A stretch of DNA of 64,000 nt from Phycomyces blakesleeanus NRRL 1555(-) (GCF_001638985.1 NW_017265135.1:2471223-2535222); one strand, 5' to 3'. Numbered from the stretch's first letter, positions 47,327 through 57,205 are shown. Notes: a model not told the origin generated them from the letters alone. Made by a program: numbers and translations.

Positions 47327-47957
47327 TGTTGTGGGGAGAAAATAAAGCAAAATATAATATAGACGAAAGAATTCGTGAGAACTTGTGTAGGTTGTTTATT
47401 TCAAAAGAAAAGTAAAGAATGATAAAATTCGATTGTCTTTCTACACGGAACTATCTACTGATATTTATATGTTTTTCTAATTTGTAATTCAGTGTGTGCT
47501 TAAGTAATCTTTATCACGATGAGTCATCTTCCAGGAGTATTGTTCTTCTGGAAAGATCCGGAAAGACCAATTGATATGATACTTCTCCAGTCAGATCAGT
47601 CCAAGAGTTTTGGTAAAGAAGAGCATTTATGCTATTGGTAATATTTTAGTATTCCGACCCAGATACTCGGGTAATGTTTCATAATATTAGATAGTTGTAG
47701 TTGTAGTCTCTCAATTAAGTATTTGTATAATAAAAGAAATATGTAGATGAAATATAATGATGCCATATATATAATGTATATGTATTTGTATATCCCATGT
47801 CATGGTGATAATAATAAATAATCAATTATGTGTATGATGATCTGTGTATTAGATAATATCATAAAGGGAGATCCGTTTGACTGGAATAGCTGAGGATATT
47901 ATTTTATCCTTCAGTCTTACTCTCAGATTCAGCAGTAATCAATACTCATTCACAACA
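47327..47957 (-). repeat. 3' LTR of the young retrotransposon
   Basis: 631 bp, TGTTGTGGGG...CATTCACAACA as read on the plus strand. Read side by side with 53026-53656 it shows no difference, implying a recent insertion. Confidence 0.96.
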
Positions 47958-48140
47958 TTATCCTCCACCAGATTCAACAATACCTTTTGTTGATTCGGCA
48001 ATAAAACATTTCATTTACTATTTCATTGTCTGGCCAATTGCTTATTTTATTATAGTCAATCATGCACATAATTTTTGTACTTTATGGAGATCTACACTGT
48101 AAACTCAGCTTTGTGGATTACGTGTTCATTTTTTGTTATT

Positions 48141-48980
48141 TTAATTTTTTGTTGCTCTTCTTTTGTGTAATCTTTCTTCTCTACTCAAAGTGGTAGGAAG
48201 TGTTCTTTTCTTGTGCTCATCGTTATTGTTACTTTTACCATTTAGTCTTGAAGTGTGAACTATTTTCTTTTTTGAGGATGCACTTTTGTTAATCAAGTCT
48301 TCAGCTCTCTCATTCTCTAAACGTTCCAACTCTCTAACTTTCTTCCAATATTTTTGTACAATTGTGGAATCGGTAAAGTCTTCAGCCTTTTGCCATGTAT
48401 TAGCGCGTTCGCCATAGCCAGCCCATTTGACCAAATATTCTCGTTGACCAGCAGTACCACGATGATCTCGAATGTCTTCAACTTTGTAGAGCTCATTCTC
48501 AATTGTTGATTCATCGATGGTGACCATCTTGAGTTCTGAGGGTGTATAATTTTGGTGTAACAATTCACCTTGCTCATCCTTTAACTCATACGATCCTCCT
48601 TTATTCTTTCGAACCACTGTATATGGACCTTCATAAATAGGTGCCAATTTATTTGATCGATGTGGTAATCTGACCATAACGTGTGTTCCTTTGGGGATGT
48701 CGATTAGGATATTTTTGTGATCATATTTCTTTTTTAATTCCTCATTAATCCTTAACACACGTTCGTTAATGGCAGGGAATATAATATTTTTCATATGATC
48801 AATCTGCTTCTCTAGCTCATCAATTGTAACTGTGGCTTTTGGAAGAGAGTATTTATCTTTGTCACCATACTCATCAGGCACATTGACTCTGCGAGCATAC
48901 ATTAATGAAAACGGCGCACTTAGTGTTTTTTGAGGAATATGTCTATTGATACACAGCTGAACAATCGGTAGATAGTGACA
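48141..48980 (-). CDS. Retrotransposon integrase C-terminus with chromodomain (downstream of internal stop)
   Basis: Same frame as the upstream gag-pol frame, directly after the TGA at 48981-48983. It carries the end of the integrase core (LPIVQLCINRHIPQKTLSAP), the GPY/F-type module (VMVRLPHRSNKLAPIYEGPY) and a chromodomain (YKVEDIRDHRGT then REYLVKWAGYGERANTWQ), with aromatic residues in the usual cage positions. A Lys-rich tail follows. Chromodomains direct integration to methylated-histone chromatin in this class. It has no obvious own start before Met at 48902 and is read here as the continuation of the polyprotein. Confidence 0.9.
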   Translation of the reverse strand, partial: CHYLPIVQLCINRHIPQKTLSAPFSLMYARRVNVPDEYGDKDKYSLPKATVTIDELEKQIDHMKNIIFPAINERVLRINEELKKKYDHKNILIDIPKGTHVMVRLPHRSNKLAPIYEGPYTVVRKNKGGSYELKDEQGELLHQNYTPSELKMVTIDESTIENELYKVEDIRDHRGTAGQREYLVKWAGYGERANTWQKAEDFTDSTIVQKYWKKVRELERLENERAEDLINKSASSKKKIVHTSRLNGKSNNNDEHKKRTLPTTLSREERLHKRRATKN

Positions 48981-51900
48981 TCAGTCATTGCTGTTCGCTC
49001 TCATCATTTTACGTACAGTATTCTCTGCAATTTTTACACTGGCTTCGGCAATACCATTTCCTTGTGGGTGATATGCTGTCGAATATCTTCGATCAATCCC
49101 AAGCTCTTTAGATAGGCTTGACATTAAAGAGTTTCTAAATTCCAGACCATTGTCACTTTGCATTACTTTGGGAAAACCATAATCTCCAAAAATCTTTATC
49201 AATGCTTTAGCTATTGTTGTTGAGTTCTTGTTTGGCAGTGGTCTCAAGATAATGTACTTGGAGCATACATCAACCAGAACTAACATGTACGTGTGTCCAT
49301 CCTCTGATACAGGGAATTCACCGCATAAGTCAATTGCAATATGATCAAATGGTCGGAATGCTACAACATTAGTCAATGGGTGATAGCCTTTCTTGCTAAT
49401 ATTGTGCTTCTGACATTCAGGGCAAGAACGAATAATCTCTTTAGCCTCTTCATATATATTAGTCCAGTGTAAGCCTTGTGAATGAAGATCATTCACTATA
49501 GCTTGACTTCCAAAGTGACCAAACGAATGTGCTTCTTTTAGTAAGCCATTACGCTTTTCTTCAGGAGGTGACATATAGTCGGACGACTCTGAAGCATTTT
49601 CGACGAGTTGCGTTGCAAGTACATTTAGCACTCTGTCTTTACTATATTTTTTCTTTTGAACAATAACTCTGTTTTTAGCTTGTAAGTCATTTGTTCTGAT
49701 TTTTCTCAATCCATCATCCTCCACCAGCTTGTCACTATCCTCTGGAGGATACAAGCGGCTTAGCAAATCAGGTAGTTTATTCAACAAACCAGGAATATGG
49801 ACCACTTTAAAATCAAAGTCAAGGAGTGTCTCAATCCAGCCAATCATCATCGGATTAGCGATTTTTTGAGTGTGGAGATAAATGAGTGCTCGATGATCAG
49901 TAAAAATTGTGAACTGTCGGCCCCACAGAAATGGACAGAATTTTTCAAGCGCCAAAACGACTGCATATAATTCTCTTTTAGTTGTGCTCCATCGTCGCTG
50001 CGATGGGCTTAAGGAAGTTGATACAAAGCTGATATATTTATCACGCCCTTGTTCATCTCGCTGAAACAATAAGCAAGCTGCTCCATAAAGGGATGCATCT
50101 GTGGCCACATACATTTCACGTGACATATCTGCGTAATGAAGAATTAAATCTTGGTGCAATATGTCTTTTAGTGCTTTAAAGCTTTTCGTCTGCTCATCTG
50201 TCCATTGACCAGACACATTCTTGGCATGACTCAAACGTGAAATAGGCTCAGCTACCTTCGAAATCATAGGAATATAATCTCTGAAGTAATTGATCAAACC
50301 CATGAATTGCTGAATCTGTTTCGCAGTTGTAGGAATAGGCCATTTGTCAACATTTGTCAACTTTCGCTTATCAACCTTGGTGCCTGTCTCATTGACGACA
50401 AAACCAAGCAATCTCACTGAATGTTGAAACCAGACACACTTTTCCGAGTTCAGAATCAACTTCGCGGATGACAATTTTTCAATAACTAATTTTACGTCTT
50501 TGACATGCTGTTCAAATGTTTCACTGGCAACAATACAATCATCAACAAAATTCTGTACACAGTCAATCTTATCAAATAAAGTAGCCATGACATGTTGAAA
50601 TTGTGAAGTAAGCATCTTCAAGCCAAAACAGCCTTTAATAAAGCTATACTGTTGCCCATCTAAGTGAGTGAATGTCAGTTTGTGTACATCCTCAGGTGCA
50701 ACTTTGAAACGATGATACGCATTGGATAAGTCGAGTGTGGTAAAGAATTTCTTTCCACTTAAGTTTTGAAATATTGTTTGAATTTTTGGAATTGGATAAT
50801 TGAATGTGGGAGGTAGGATCTGATTTAACAATCGCACATCTAAACACACTCTATGACTGACAATCTCACCAGCTTTGTTTCTCTTTGGAACAAGCAACAT
50901 TGGACTGTTGAAGGAAGTGTTGGTCTTGGACTTGACAATAGTTCCTGTCTCAAGCCATTCTTTTACTTGCTTGTCAAGTGTTGGTCTTAGAGCGTGCGGT
51001 ATAGGATACTGCCGTCTGTAAGCCGTCGCACCTTCCTTAGTAGGTAAACGAATAATAGATTCTGATAAAGGACAATATGACTCAACGGGAATATTCTTAT
51101 TTTCCTCCAGTGATGCTTTAATAGAGCTCATAAATTCTGCTCGTTGCTGTGCTGTGCCAGCTGGCGAATTATCAGGTTCAAACTTTTTCTCTTTATCAAT
51201 ATTTAGATTTTCATAAATGGCGGCATAGTCTTTTGCATTATCTGAATGGACATATTCTCCTTCAATATCATATGCAACATTAATTAATCCAATATTCATC
51301 TTTGCCAAAATATCTCTTCCAAGGAGGATATCAAAATTAAAACCCGTATTAAACTCTAACACCTCTGGTGCATGCTTAAAGGTGATGCCATTTATATATT
51401 TAAAATTTAAAGGATCAGTTTTTCCTAATCTCTTTGTACTACTATTCTTAGACAGAAAATTAAAGGAACCAATTGAAGAATTTATTTTTGTTATTTGTAA
51501 ATTGTTATTTAAACATTTCAAATTTATAAACGTGCGGGAACTGCCTGTATCGATCATCCCGATTAACTTCTGGTTCTCTATTATGATTGGAGTTACAAGA
51601 TTAAACGCATCATTAGCTTTAATTCTTCTCTCAATTCTGTCAAGTAGGTACTTACATTCAAATGATATTTCCTCCATGTCTTCATCTATCCTGTCCTGGA
51701 TCGTCTTGAGCGTCTGCTCAGACTTATCCTTTGCGGGAGACTGGGATACCATGAGAATTGGCTCATTGTTCTTGCTTTTGCAGACATGACCATGGTAGTA
51801 GTTTTCACCACAACGTCTGCAAGGATTGCGACTGTTGGAACTACTGGCTTTGTTCTTGCGGTTGATCAAGGTAAAACACTTGCTGGACTCATGGGTCGGG

Positions 51901-53006
51901 TTTTTTCCATGGTGCGAGCAGAAAAATGTCTTCTCATGCTTGGTTATCTTGTTGGAATGGTGAAGCTTCTTTCTGGGATGTTCCTCGTTATTCTTCTCAG
52001 GTTGCCCACGGGAACCAGGAATCAATCGGGTCGCCTCAGCATAGAGCCTGTTGTCATCCCCAAGGATGTCTCTGCCGATCTGCGTGATCTGCTCTACAGT
52101 CCAATCACGCTTGGACTCCCCATTGGGACCAGAGCGGGCCATGGTAACTCTTACCAGTGTTTGCACTGATAAGGTCAGCGAGGCAAGGAAGCGATCAGCG
52201 ATGCGAGCATCGTCTTTGGGTAAACCAGCATTGTAAACCGCACGGAGGAACTTCTTCGAGTAATCACCGATGGACTCAGTGTTCTTCATCATCATTGTAA
52301 AGACCTGGTCTGTGAATCGTCGAGACACCAAGCTGGAACCATGTCTTTTGTTGAAGCATGATTTCGCCGCCTTCCAATCAATACACTTCTTAAGATCCAT
52401 CTCTACCCATCCGTCATCAGTGTGAGGCAGGCAAAGTGGGAGGAATTTCTTCCAAACTCTCTCGATGTCCAAGGAAGAAGACTCGATCACATTCTTGAAG
52501 GTACGTAGGAAATGTCCAACTGATTCAAAAACCTCTTCATTTGGGAAGGGCTTAATAATACTGGAGGCCAATTGGAATTTGGGAAGATCTCTTCTGTTGA
52601 GAGTCAACCCTCCTTCACGGCCAGCTCTCTCTGTGTTTGTACCAGGAGAGGCAAGCATCTCGCTGCACTTTTCAAGGCTAGTGATTGCCAATCTTGTGCG
52701 CTCGATCCTGCGGAGTGCATCATCAGCTGCTTGCTCATTGTTTGCTACATGAGCAGCGCTGAAGGCCTCGATGTGGTTGCCCAATTCAGCCTTGAGAACG
52801 GCCACACAGGAGGAAGCAGTTGCTACTTCTCTACCAACGGGAGGGGAACCAGAACCAGAAACGGAACCAAAACCAGGGGCAGCATCCGGAAAGAGGACGG
52901 GCTCACTCAAGTCAGAGAATAATTCATCCGCAGACATGGGGGACAAGGTAGCCTCCTCAGGAACAGGGGTCAAACCAGCGGGAAACAAGTCAGCAGGAGA
53001 GTTCAT
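48981..53006 (-). CDS. Retrotransposon Gag-Pol polyprotein (Ty3/chromovirus), 1341 aa to internal stop
   Basis: Single frame starting at ATG 53004-53006, 19 nt after the 5' LTR. N-terminal gag (HFLRTFKNVIESSSLDIERV) with Cys/His knuckle-like segments (CSHHGKNPTHESSKC, CRRCGENYYHGHVC). Aspartic protease MIDTGSSRTFI. Reverse transcriptase with RVCLDVRLLN, FFTTLDLSNAYHRFKV, FIKGCFGL and the catalytic NFVDDCIVAS (FVDD variant). RNase H with YVATDASLYGAACLLF and TKRELYAVVLALEKF. Integrase with HHCC zinc finger (HSFGHFGSQAI, CPECQKH) and D,D,E core (IAIDLCGEF, MQSDNGLEFRN, HPQGNGIAEASVKIAENT). Gag and pol are fused with no frameshift. The stop is a TGA in the integrase core where a Trp is usual. 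Confidence 0.95.
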   Translation of the reverse strand: MNSPADLFPAGLTPVPEEATLSPMSADELFSDLSEPVLFPDAAPGFGSVSGSGSPPVGREVATASSCVAVLKAELGNHIEAFSAAHVANNEQAADDALRRIERTRLAITSLEKCSEMLASPGTNTERAGREGGLTLNRRDLPKFQLASSIIKPFPNEEVFESVGHFLRTFKNVIESSSLDIERVWKKFLPLCLPHTDDGWVEMDLKKCIDWKAAKSCFNKRHGSSLVSRRFTDQVFTMMMKNTESIGDYSKKFLRAVYNAGLPKDDARIADRFLASLTLSVQTLVRVTMARSGPNGESKRDWTVEQITQIGRDILGDDNRLYAEATRLIPGSRGQPEKNNEEHPRKKLHHSNKITKHEKTFFCSHHGKNPTHESSKCFTLINRKNKASSSNSRNPCRRCGENYYHGHVCKSKNNEPILMVSQSPAKDKSEQTLKTIQDRIDEDMEEISFECKYLLDRIERRIKANDAFNLVTPIIIENQKLIGMIDTGSSRTFINLKCLNNNLQITKINSSIGSFNFLSKNSSTKRLGKTDPLNFKYINGITFKHAPEVLEFNTGFNFDILLGRDILAKMNIGLINVAYDIEGEYVHSDNAKDYAAIYENLNIDKEKKFEPDNSPAGTAQQRAEFMSSIKASLEENKNIPVESYCPLSESIIRLPTKEGATAYRRQYPIPHALRPTLDKQVKEWLETGTIVKSKTNTSFNSPMLLVPKRNKAGEIVSHRVCLDVRLLNQILPPTFNYPIPKIQTIFQNLSGKKFFTTLDLSNAYHRFKVAPEDVHKLTFTHLDGQQYSFIKGCFGLKMLTSQFQHVMATLFDKIDCVQNFVDDCIVASETFEQHVKDVKLVIEKLSSAKLILNSEKCVWFQHSVRLLGFVVNETGTKVDKRKLTNVDKWPIPTTAKQIQQFMGLINYFRDYIPMISKVAEPISRLSHAKNVSGQWTDEQTKSFKALKDILHQDLILHYADMSREMYVATDASLYGAACLLFQRDEQGRDKYISFVSTSLSPSQRRWSTTKRELYAVVLALEKFCPFLWGRQFTIFTDHRALIYLHTQKIANPMMIGWIETLLDFDFKVVHIPGLLNKLPDLLSRLYPPEDSDKLVEDDGLRKIRTNDLQAKNRVIVQKKKYSKDRVLNVLATQLVENASESSDYMSPPEEKRNGLLKEAHSFGHFGSQAIVNDLHSQGLHWTNIYEEAKEIIRSCPECQKHNISKKGYHPLTNVVAFRPFDHIAIDLCGEFPVSEDGHTYMLVLVDVCSKYIILRPLPNKNSTTIAKALIKIFGDYGFPKVMQSDNGLEFRNSLMSSLSKELGIDRRYSTAYHPQGNGIAEASVKIAENTVRKMMRANSND

Positions 53007-53025
53007 TGTAGTTCACGAAAAAAAA

Positions 53026-53656
53026 TGTTGTGGGGAGAAAATAAAGCAAAATATAATATAGACGAAAGAATTCGTGAGAACTTGTGTAGGTTGTTTATTT
53101 CAAAAGAAAAGTAAAGAATGATAAAATTCGATTGTCTTTCTACACGGAACTATCTACTGATATTTATATGTTTTTCTAATTTGTAATTCAGTGTGTGCTT
53201 AAGTAATCTTTATCACGATGAGTCATCTTCCAGGAGTATTGTTCTTCTGGAAAGATCCGGAAAGACCAATTGATATGATACTTCTCCAGTCAGATCAGTC
53301 CAAGAGTTTTGGTAAAGAAGAGCATTTATGCTATTGGTAATATTTTAGTATTCCGACCCAGATACTCGGGTAATGTTTCATAATATTAGATAGTTGTAGT
53401 TGTAGTCTCTCAATTAAGTATTTGTATAATAAAAGAAATATGTAGATGAAATATAATGATGCCATATATATAATGTATATGTATTTGTATATCCCATGTC
53501 ATGGTGATAATAATAAATAATCAATTATGTGTATGATGATCTGTGTATTAGATAATATCATAAAGGGAGATCCGTTTGACTGGAATAGCTGAGGATATTA
53601 TTTTATCCTTCAGTCTTACTCTCAGATTCAGCAGTAATCAATACTCATTCACAACA
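53026..53656 (-). repeat. 5' LTR of the young retrotransposon
   Basis: 631 bp, identical by eye to 47327-47957. On the coding strand it contains ATATAAATATC as a possible promoter TATA, followed by AATAAA-type signals. Confidence 0.96.
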
Positions 53657-54045
53657 AATTGATATGATACTTCTCCAGTCAGATCAGTCTAAGAGTTTTG
53701 GTAAAGAAGAGCATTTATGCTATTGGTAATATTTTAGTATTTCGACCCAGATACTTGGGTAATATTTCATAATATTAAATAGTTGTAGTTATAGTCTCTC
53801 AATTAAGTATTTGTATAATAAAAGAAATATGTAGATGAAATATAATGATGCCATATATATAATGTATATGTATTTGTATATCTTATGTCATGGTGATAAT
53901 AATAAATAATCAAGTATGTGTATGATGATCTGTGTATTAGATAATATCATAAAGGGAGATCCATTTGACTGGAATAGCTGAGGATATTATTTTATCCTTC
54001 AGTCTTACTCTCAGATTCAGCAGTAATCAATACTCATTCACAATA

Positions 54046-54402
54046 ATACTGATAAGATGATAGCTACTACACTATCCCAATATGAATATGTTCTTATATG
54101 TGATAAATCCTGAGGTATTCGGGATTGTTTATGAGTTAGTATCTCAATAATGGGAAGAGTAGATACTGTGAGAGTGTTATTTATTAAAAAGACCAAATAA
54201 TATTGTTTATATCTGCTACTATTCAAATCCCTGTAATTCAAATCCCTGTTGTGTAATGGTTGGTTTACACTGTATGAGTGTGTAGTGTACGTGTGCCTGG
54301 TGTGTAACAGTTCCGGAGATTGTTAACTTGCCAGGTTCATTAGCAAGAAGGAACCAGTGTTTGGTTGTGGGGTCTGTTCTTCACTCAATTGTGGTGTGTA
54401 TA
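54046..54402 (-). repeat. LINE-flank / 3' sequence
   Basis: Minus-strand continuation of the non-LTR element after its RT remnant; partner of the inverted copy at 43957-44260. The old family-A LTR inserted at its downstream edge (ATACT). Confidence 0.6.
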
Positions 54403-55023
54403 TCACAAATCCAACATCCGAGTGTCTGGATCACCACAGGTATCAAATGTGTCAGGTTGCAAAGAAGACATAGGCAATGACCTTTTACAATCTGGGGAGG
54501 GGATGCGCACAAGTTGGGGGCAAGTGGAGACTCCTTGCAGAAAATGAGAGAGAGTATCAATAAACAATGAATAAAGAAAGGGTGAAAGAATACTCCCTTG
54601 CAACACATCATGCCTTGGGGAGATATCACGGGATACCACATTTTTCAATACTACAGTAACAACAATGTCATTAAATAAGTTTTGAAGCAGCATTAGCAAG
54701 GGTTCAGACACAAAGGGCCTTAACATTTTCTATATGACCAGACAATTAACACTGTCATATGCAGCTTTAATATCCAGGAAGACAACAACTGAGGGGATAA
54801 GCACTTGCTCTTGCTTTGGGTCAGGGACAAAATACATTCTTATCAGTTCATGTAAACAAAGCGCCTGGTCTAGGGTTTCACAACTTGCACGAAATCCTCC
54901 CTGAGCTATGTCCAACTCTGGCATGGTCTGAAGGAGTTTCACAGCCAGATATCGCTCTAACAGCTTCCTAAACACCAAAGTCAGACTGATAGGCCTATAA
55001 CTGCTGAGATCTACGTGCGCTCC
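54403..55023 (-). pseudogene. LINE-like reverse transcriptase, part 2 (broken)
   Basis: Segments VDLSSYRPISLTLVFRKLLE, GGFRASCETLDQALCLHELI, VVFLDIKAAYDSVNC (with catalytic Asp) and DVLQGSILSPFLYSLFIDTL are RT motifs of non-LTR elements. A stop after AYDSVN and degraded FADD-like sequence near 54462-54480 show it is dead. Its upstream half continues at 55969 beyond a solo-LTR insertion. Confidence 0.85.
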
Positions 55024-55963
55024 TGTTGTATCTAACATAATTGTAGATTTAAATTAAAAGTACAGATACTCAATAAATATGTACATTGAGTTACCGACAA
55101 CTAGTAATGATACTAAAAGATATACCTTCCCTTATATAAGGAAATTACATAAAGAACATACTAAGACAAATACTAAGACTCTAGTCAATAACACTAAAAA
55201 CATAAGAACTAAATCATAGAAGATAATGGTAGATGTTGTAAATGAGTATTGACTACTGCTGTAATTGAGAATAAGTCTGAAGGACATAATATAAGGCCTC
55301 AGCTATTCCAGTCAAAGGTGTCTACCGATTACTTTATTATTTAACACACAGGTTTAGCATGCATGATAGTGATTATATTTCATATGATGATATCACCATA
55401 ATATGGGATACATCAGTGGATTATTATAAGCATAATTATAACTCATAAACACATTTACTTTCGATGTTAATACTTCATTGGGACTACACACATTTATATA
55501 ATTAATCATACATTAATTATCCCAAGATCACGTTGCTCTGATTAAGGCTCAGATAGGATCGATTACCTGACCCCAGTCATATAATTTTCCCAATCCAAAA
55601 CAATATAAATAGCAGTAGTAGTTCAGTGTAGGAACCTGGTCAAACTTTGATACAAAATCTTTCTCAATAAACAAAACCTACACAAGTTCTCACGAATCTT
55701 CGTTCCTAATTTCAAATCTTGAATTCTTCCTCTTAAAAACTTCTTCAACTTCAACCACCACAACAGTAGAGAAACAGACATTATATGATATCATCATATC
55801 ATCACCAAGCTAAATACAATGTCTATATAAATGCACAATACTAATAGCAATAGAACAGCATCTCTTTTCTGATTCTTTCACTTCTTCTAATAAAACAAAG
55901 TCTCACTGTACTCTCGTCTGCACTTGCTTTATTTTATATCTTATTTTTATCTCATACATAACA
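55024..55963. mobile_element. Solo LTR, family C, copy 1, itself split by a family-B solo LTR
   Basis: Ends TGTTGTATCTAACATAATT and CATACATAACA, flanked by GCTCC (55019-55023 and 55964-55968). Removing it with one GCTCC joins the LINE frame (YKNKGAHVDLSSYRPISL). About 403 bp are its own sequence; 55234-55765 plus a duplicated 5-mer is the inner insertion. Confidence 0.88.
55234..55765 (-). repeat. Solo LTR, family B, copy 2
   Basis: 532 bp, reverse complement of the 46492-47024 family, flanked by GTAGA (55229-55233 and 55766-55770). It lies wholly inside the family-C LTR, so it is the later event. Confidence 0.92.
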
Positions 55964-55968
55964 GCTCC

Positions 55969-56400
55969 TTTGTTCTTGTAAATATATACCACCTGTGCAG
56001 TTCTCTATGTAATAGGCGTCCACGACCATTTCCAACACAGAATGAACAGCTTATGGAGCAAGAGGCCAAGAGTTCTAACAAGAGGTTTGAGCATTTTTGC
56101 CCTAATGTGATCAATACCTGGTGCTTTTTGATTTGGCAGATTTCGAATAGCTTCTCTGACTTGTTCTACGTCCCATGGTACTTTCTTTTCCTCTTATGTG
56201 CCAGGTTTAAATGGCAAAACCGTTGGAGCAGTCCGTATTTCCGCAGATCCACCAAAAACGTTCTCAAGATAGTCGATCATGTTATTGCCAGCTTGTAGAG
56301 ATCCTTCAGGTGCTGACAAGGTGATGGGAGAACGTCGCCACAGTCTCATCCTCCTTACAGCTCCATTTCCATGCTATTTTGAACTCTCTATTGTATGTGT
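55969..56400 (-). pseudogene. LINE-like element, upstream part of the RT domain (broken, 5'-truncated)
   Basis: Minus-strand words APEGSLQAGNNMIDYLENVF and VPWDVEQVREAIRNLPNQKA then APGIDHIRAKMLKPLV are the region just before the RT core of non-LTR retrotransposons. A stop after LPFKPGT breaks it. It fades about 20 bp before the tRNA gene, as if 5'-truncated there. Confidence 0.8.
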
Positions 56401-56420
56401 TTCTACTTGCATGTATTCAT

Positions 56421-56492
56421 GGCTTCTTGGTTTAGTGGTATAATTCTCGCTTAGGGTGCGAGAGGTCCCGGGTTCGATTCCCGGAGAAGCCC
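56421..56492 (+). tRNA. tRNA-Pro (AGG)
   Basis: Acceptor stem GGCTTCT/AGAAGCC, D arm with GGTTTAGTGGTA, anticodon stem CTCGC/GCGAG with loop TTAGGGT (anticodon AGG), T arm CCGGG/CCCGG with loop TTCGATT (B box GGTTCGATTCC), discriminator C. No intron. A T-rich run at 56517-56528 can end Pol III transcription. Sequence is typical of eukaryotic tRNA-Pro. Confidence 0.97.
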
Positions 56493-57205
56493 TTGAACTT
56501 GTCCCTGTGGGATAATTTTTTGTTTTTTGTCGTGCCCGATCTGGGTTGGTCTTCCTTTTACTATAACAAAGTCAAACTGTGTAATTGTCGTTCCTGATCT
56601 GGGATGGTCTTCCTTTTACTATAGCAAAGTCAAAAGGTCAAACCCACTGGGGATAGGAGAGTATATGTAAAATCGAAGAGAGGATAAAAGGTACTTTTTA
56701 TTGATAGGAATTGAATTGTCTTATATAGTTTTCTAAACTAATACTGCGCATTATCCGCAGTAAACTATTATACTCTATTTAATTACAAGAGAAGTCCTTT
56801 TACTGCGGTTGATGCTCAGAAGATGTTACTGTGGTTAATCTTTACAAGACATTACTGCGGTTCGTTATCTATGAGGTATCTTTGACACACAGAACTGCTG
56901 CGGTCAATTATCCCGATTTCTCGGATTCATCAAAATAATGTCCGACATAATGAACAGCGGTCTTTAAGATGTGATAATATCCGTTTTAGGAAACGGAGTA
57001 GAAGAAGTAAGAGGAAGAAGAGTTGAGCTTGTGAAAGATGATGTTTATTGACGAGAATATGAAGCTATTTTATATGAAAAGACTACGGATATTGATGCAG
57101 ACAGAATGATGAAGAGAGAGAGTATTTTATGCACTCGTATGTACCTTCTTGCAGTAGTCCTTTACTACTGCAAGTAGTGCATCTGTGACTCTCAGTCACA
57201 ACAAC
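56493..57205. repeat. Decayed retroelement sequence beside the tRNA
   Basis: Two 50-bp direct repeats at 56529 and 56587 (period 58, GATCTGGG(T/A)TGGTCTTCC). The motif TACTGCGGTT recurs with variants at about 56799, 56829, 56853 and 56898. Segments like TACTTTTTATTGATAG (56692) and GATGTTTATTGACG (57041) resemble LTR R regions. No intact gene. Confidence 0.45.

Larger units (their letters stand above)
47327..53656 (-). mobile_element. Full-length chromodomain Ty3-type LTR retrotransposon (chromovirus), young
   Basis: 6330 bp with identical-looking 631-bp LTRs and the target duplication AATTG (47322-47326 and 53657-53661). The coding strand is minus. Layout: 5' LTR 53656-53026, leader 53025-53007, gag-pol from 53006 to 48141 with one internal TGA, a purine run GGTGGAGGA just before the 3' LTR (47957-47327). 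The order protease, RT, RNase H, integrase, chromodomain defines a Ty3/chromovirus. It sits inside an older LTR of its own family. Confidence 0.96.
47080..54045. mobile_element. Old solo LTR, family A, split by the young retrotransposon
   Basis: The left part is 47080-47326 and the right part 53662-54045; together 631 bp, exactly the length of the young LTRs. It begins TGTTGTGGGG, ends CACAATA (a decayed CACAACA) and is flanked by ATACT (47075-47079 and 54046-54050). It differs from the young LTRs at many sites, so it is older. Confidence 0.92.

Noticed and set aside
51382..53061. Several 60-135-codon plus-strand ORFs over the retrotransposon
   Set aside because: Antisense to gag-pol, which has clear protein motifs on the minus strand.
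54225..54260. Tandem TTCAAATCC words resembling tRNA B boxes
   Set aside because: No A box, no cloverleaf and inside the LINE-flank repeat; a small local duplication explains them.
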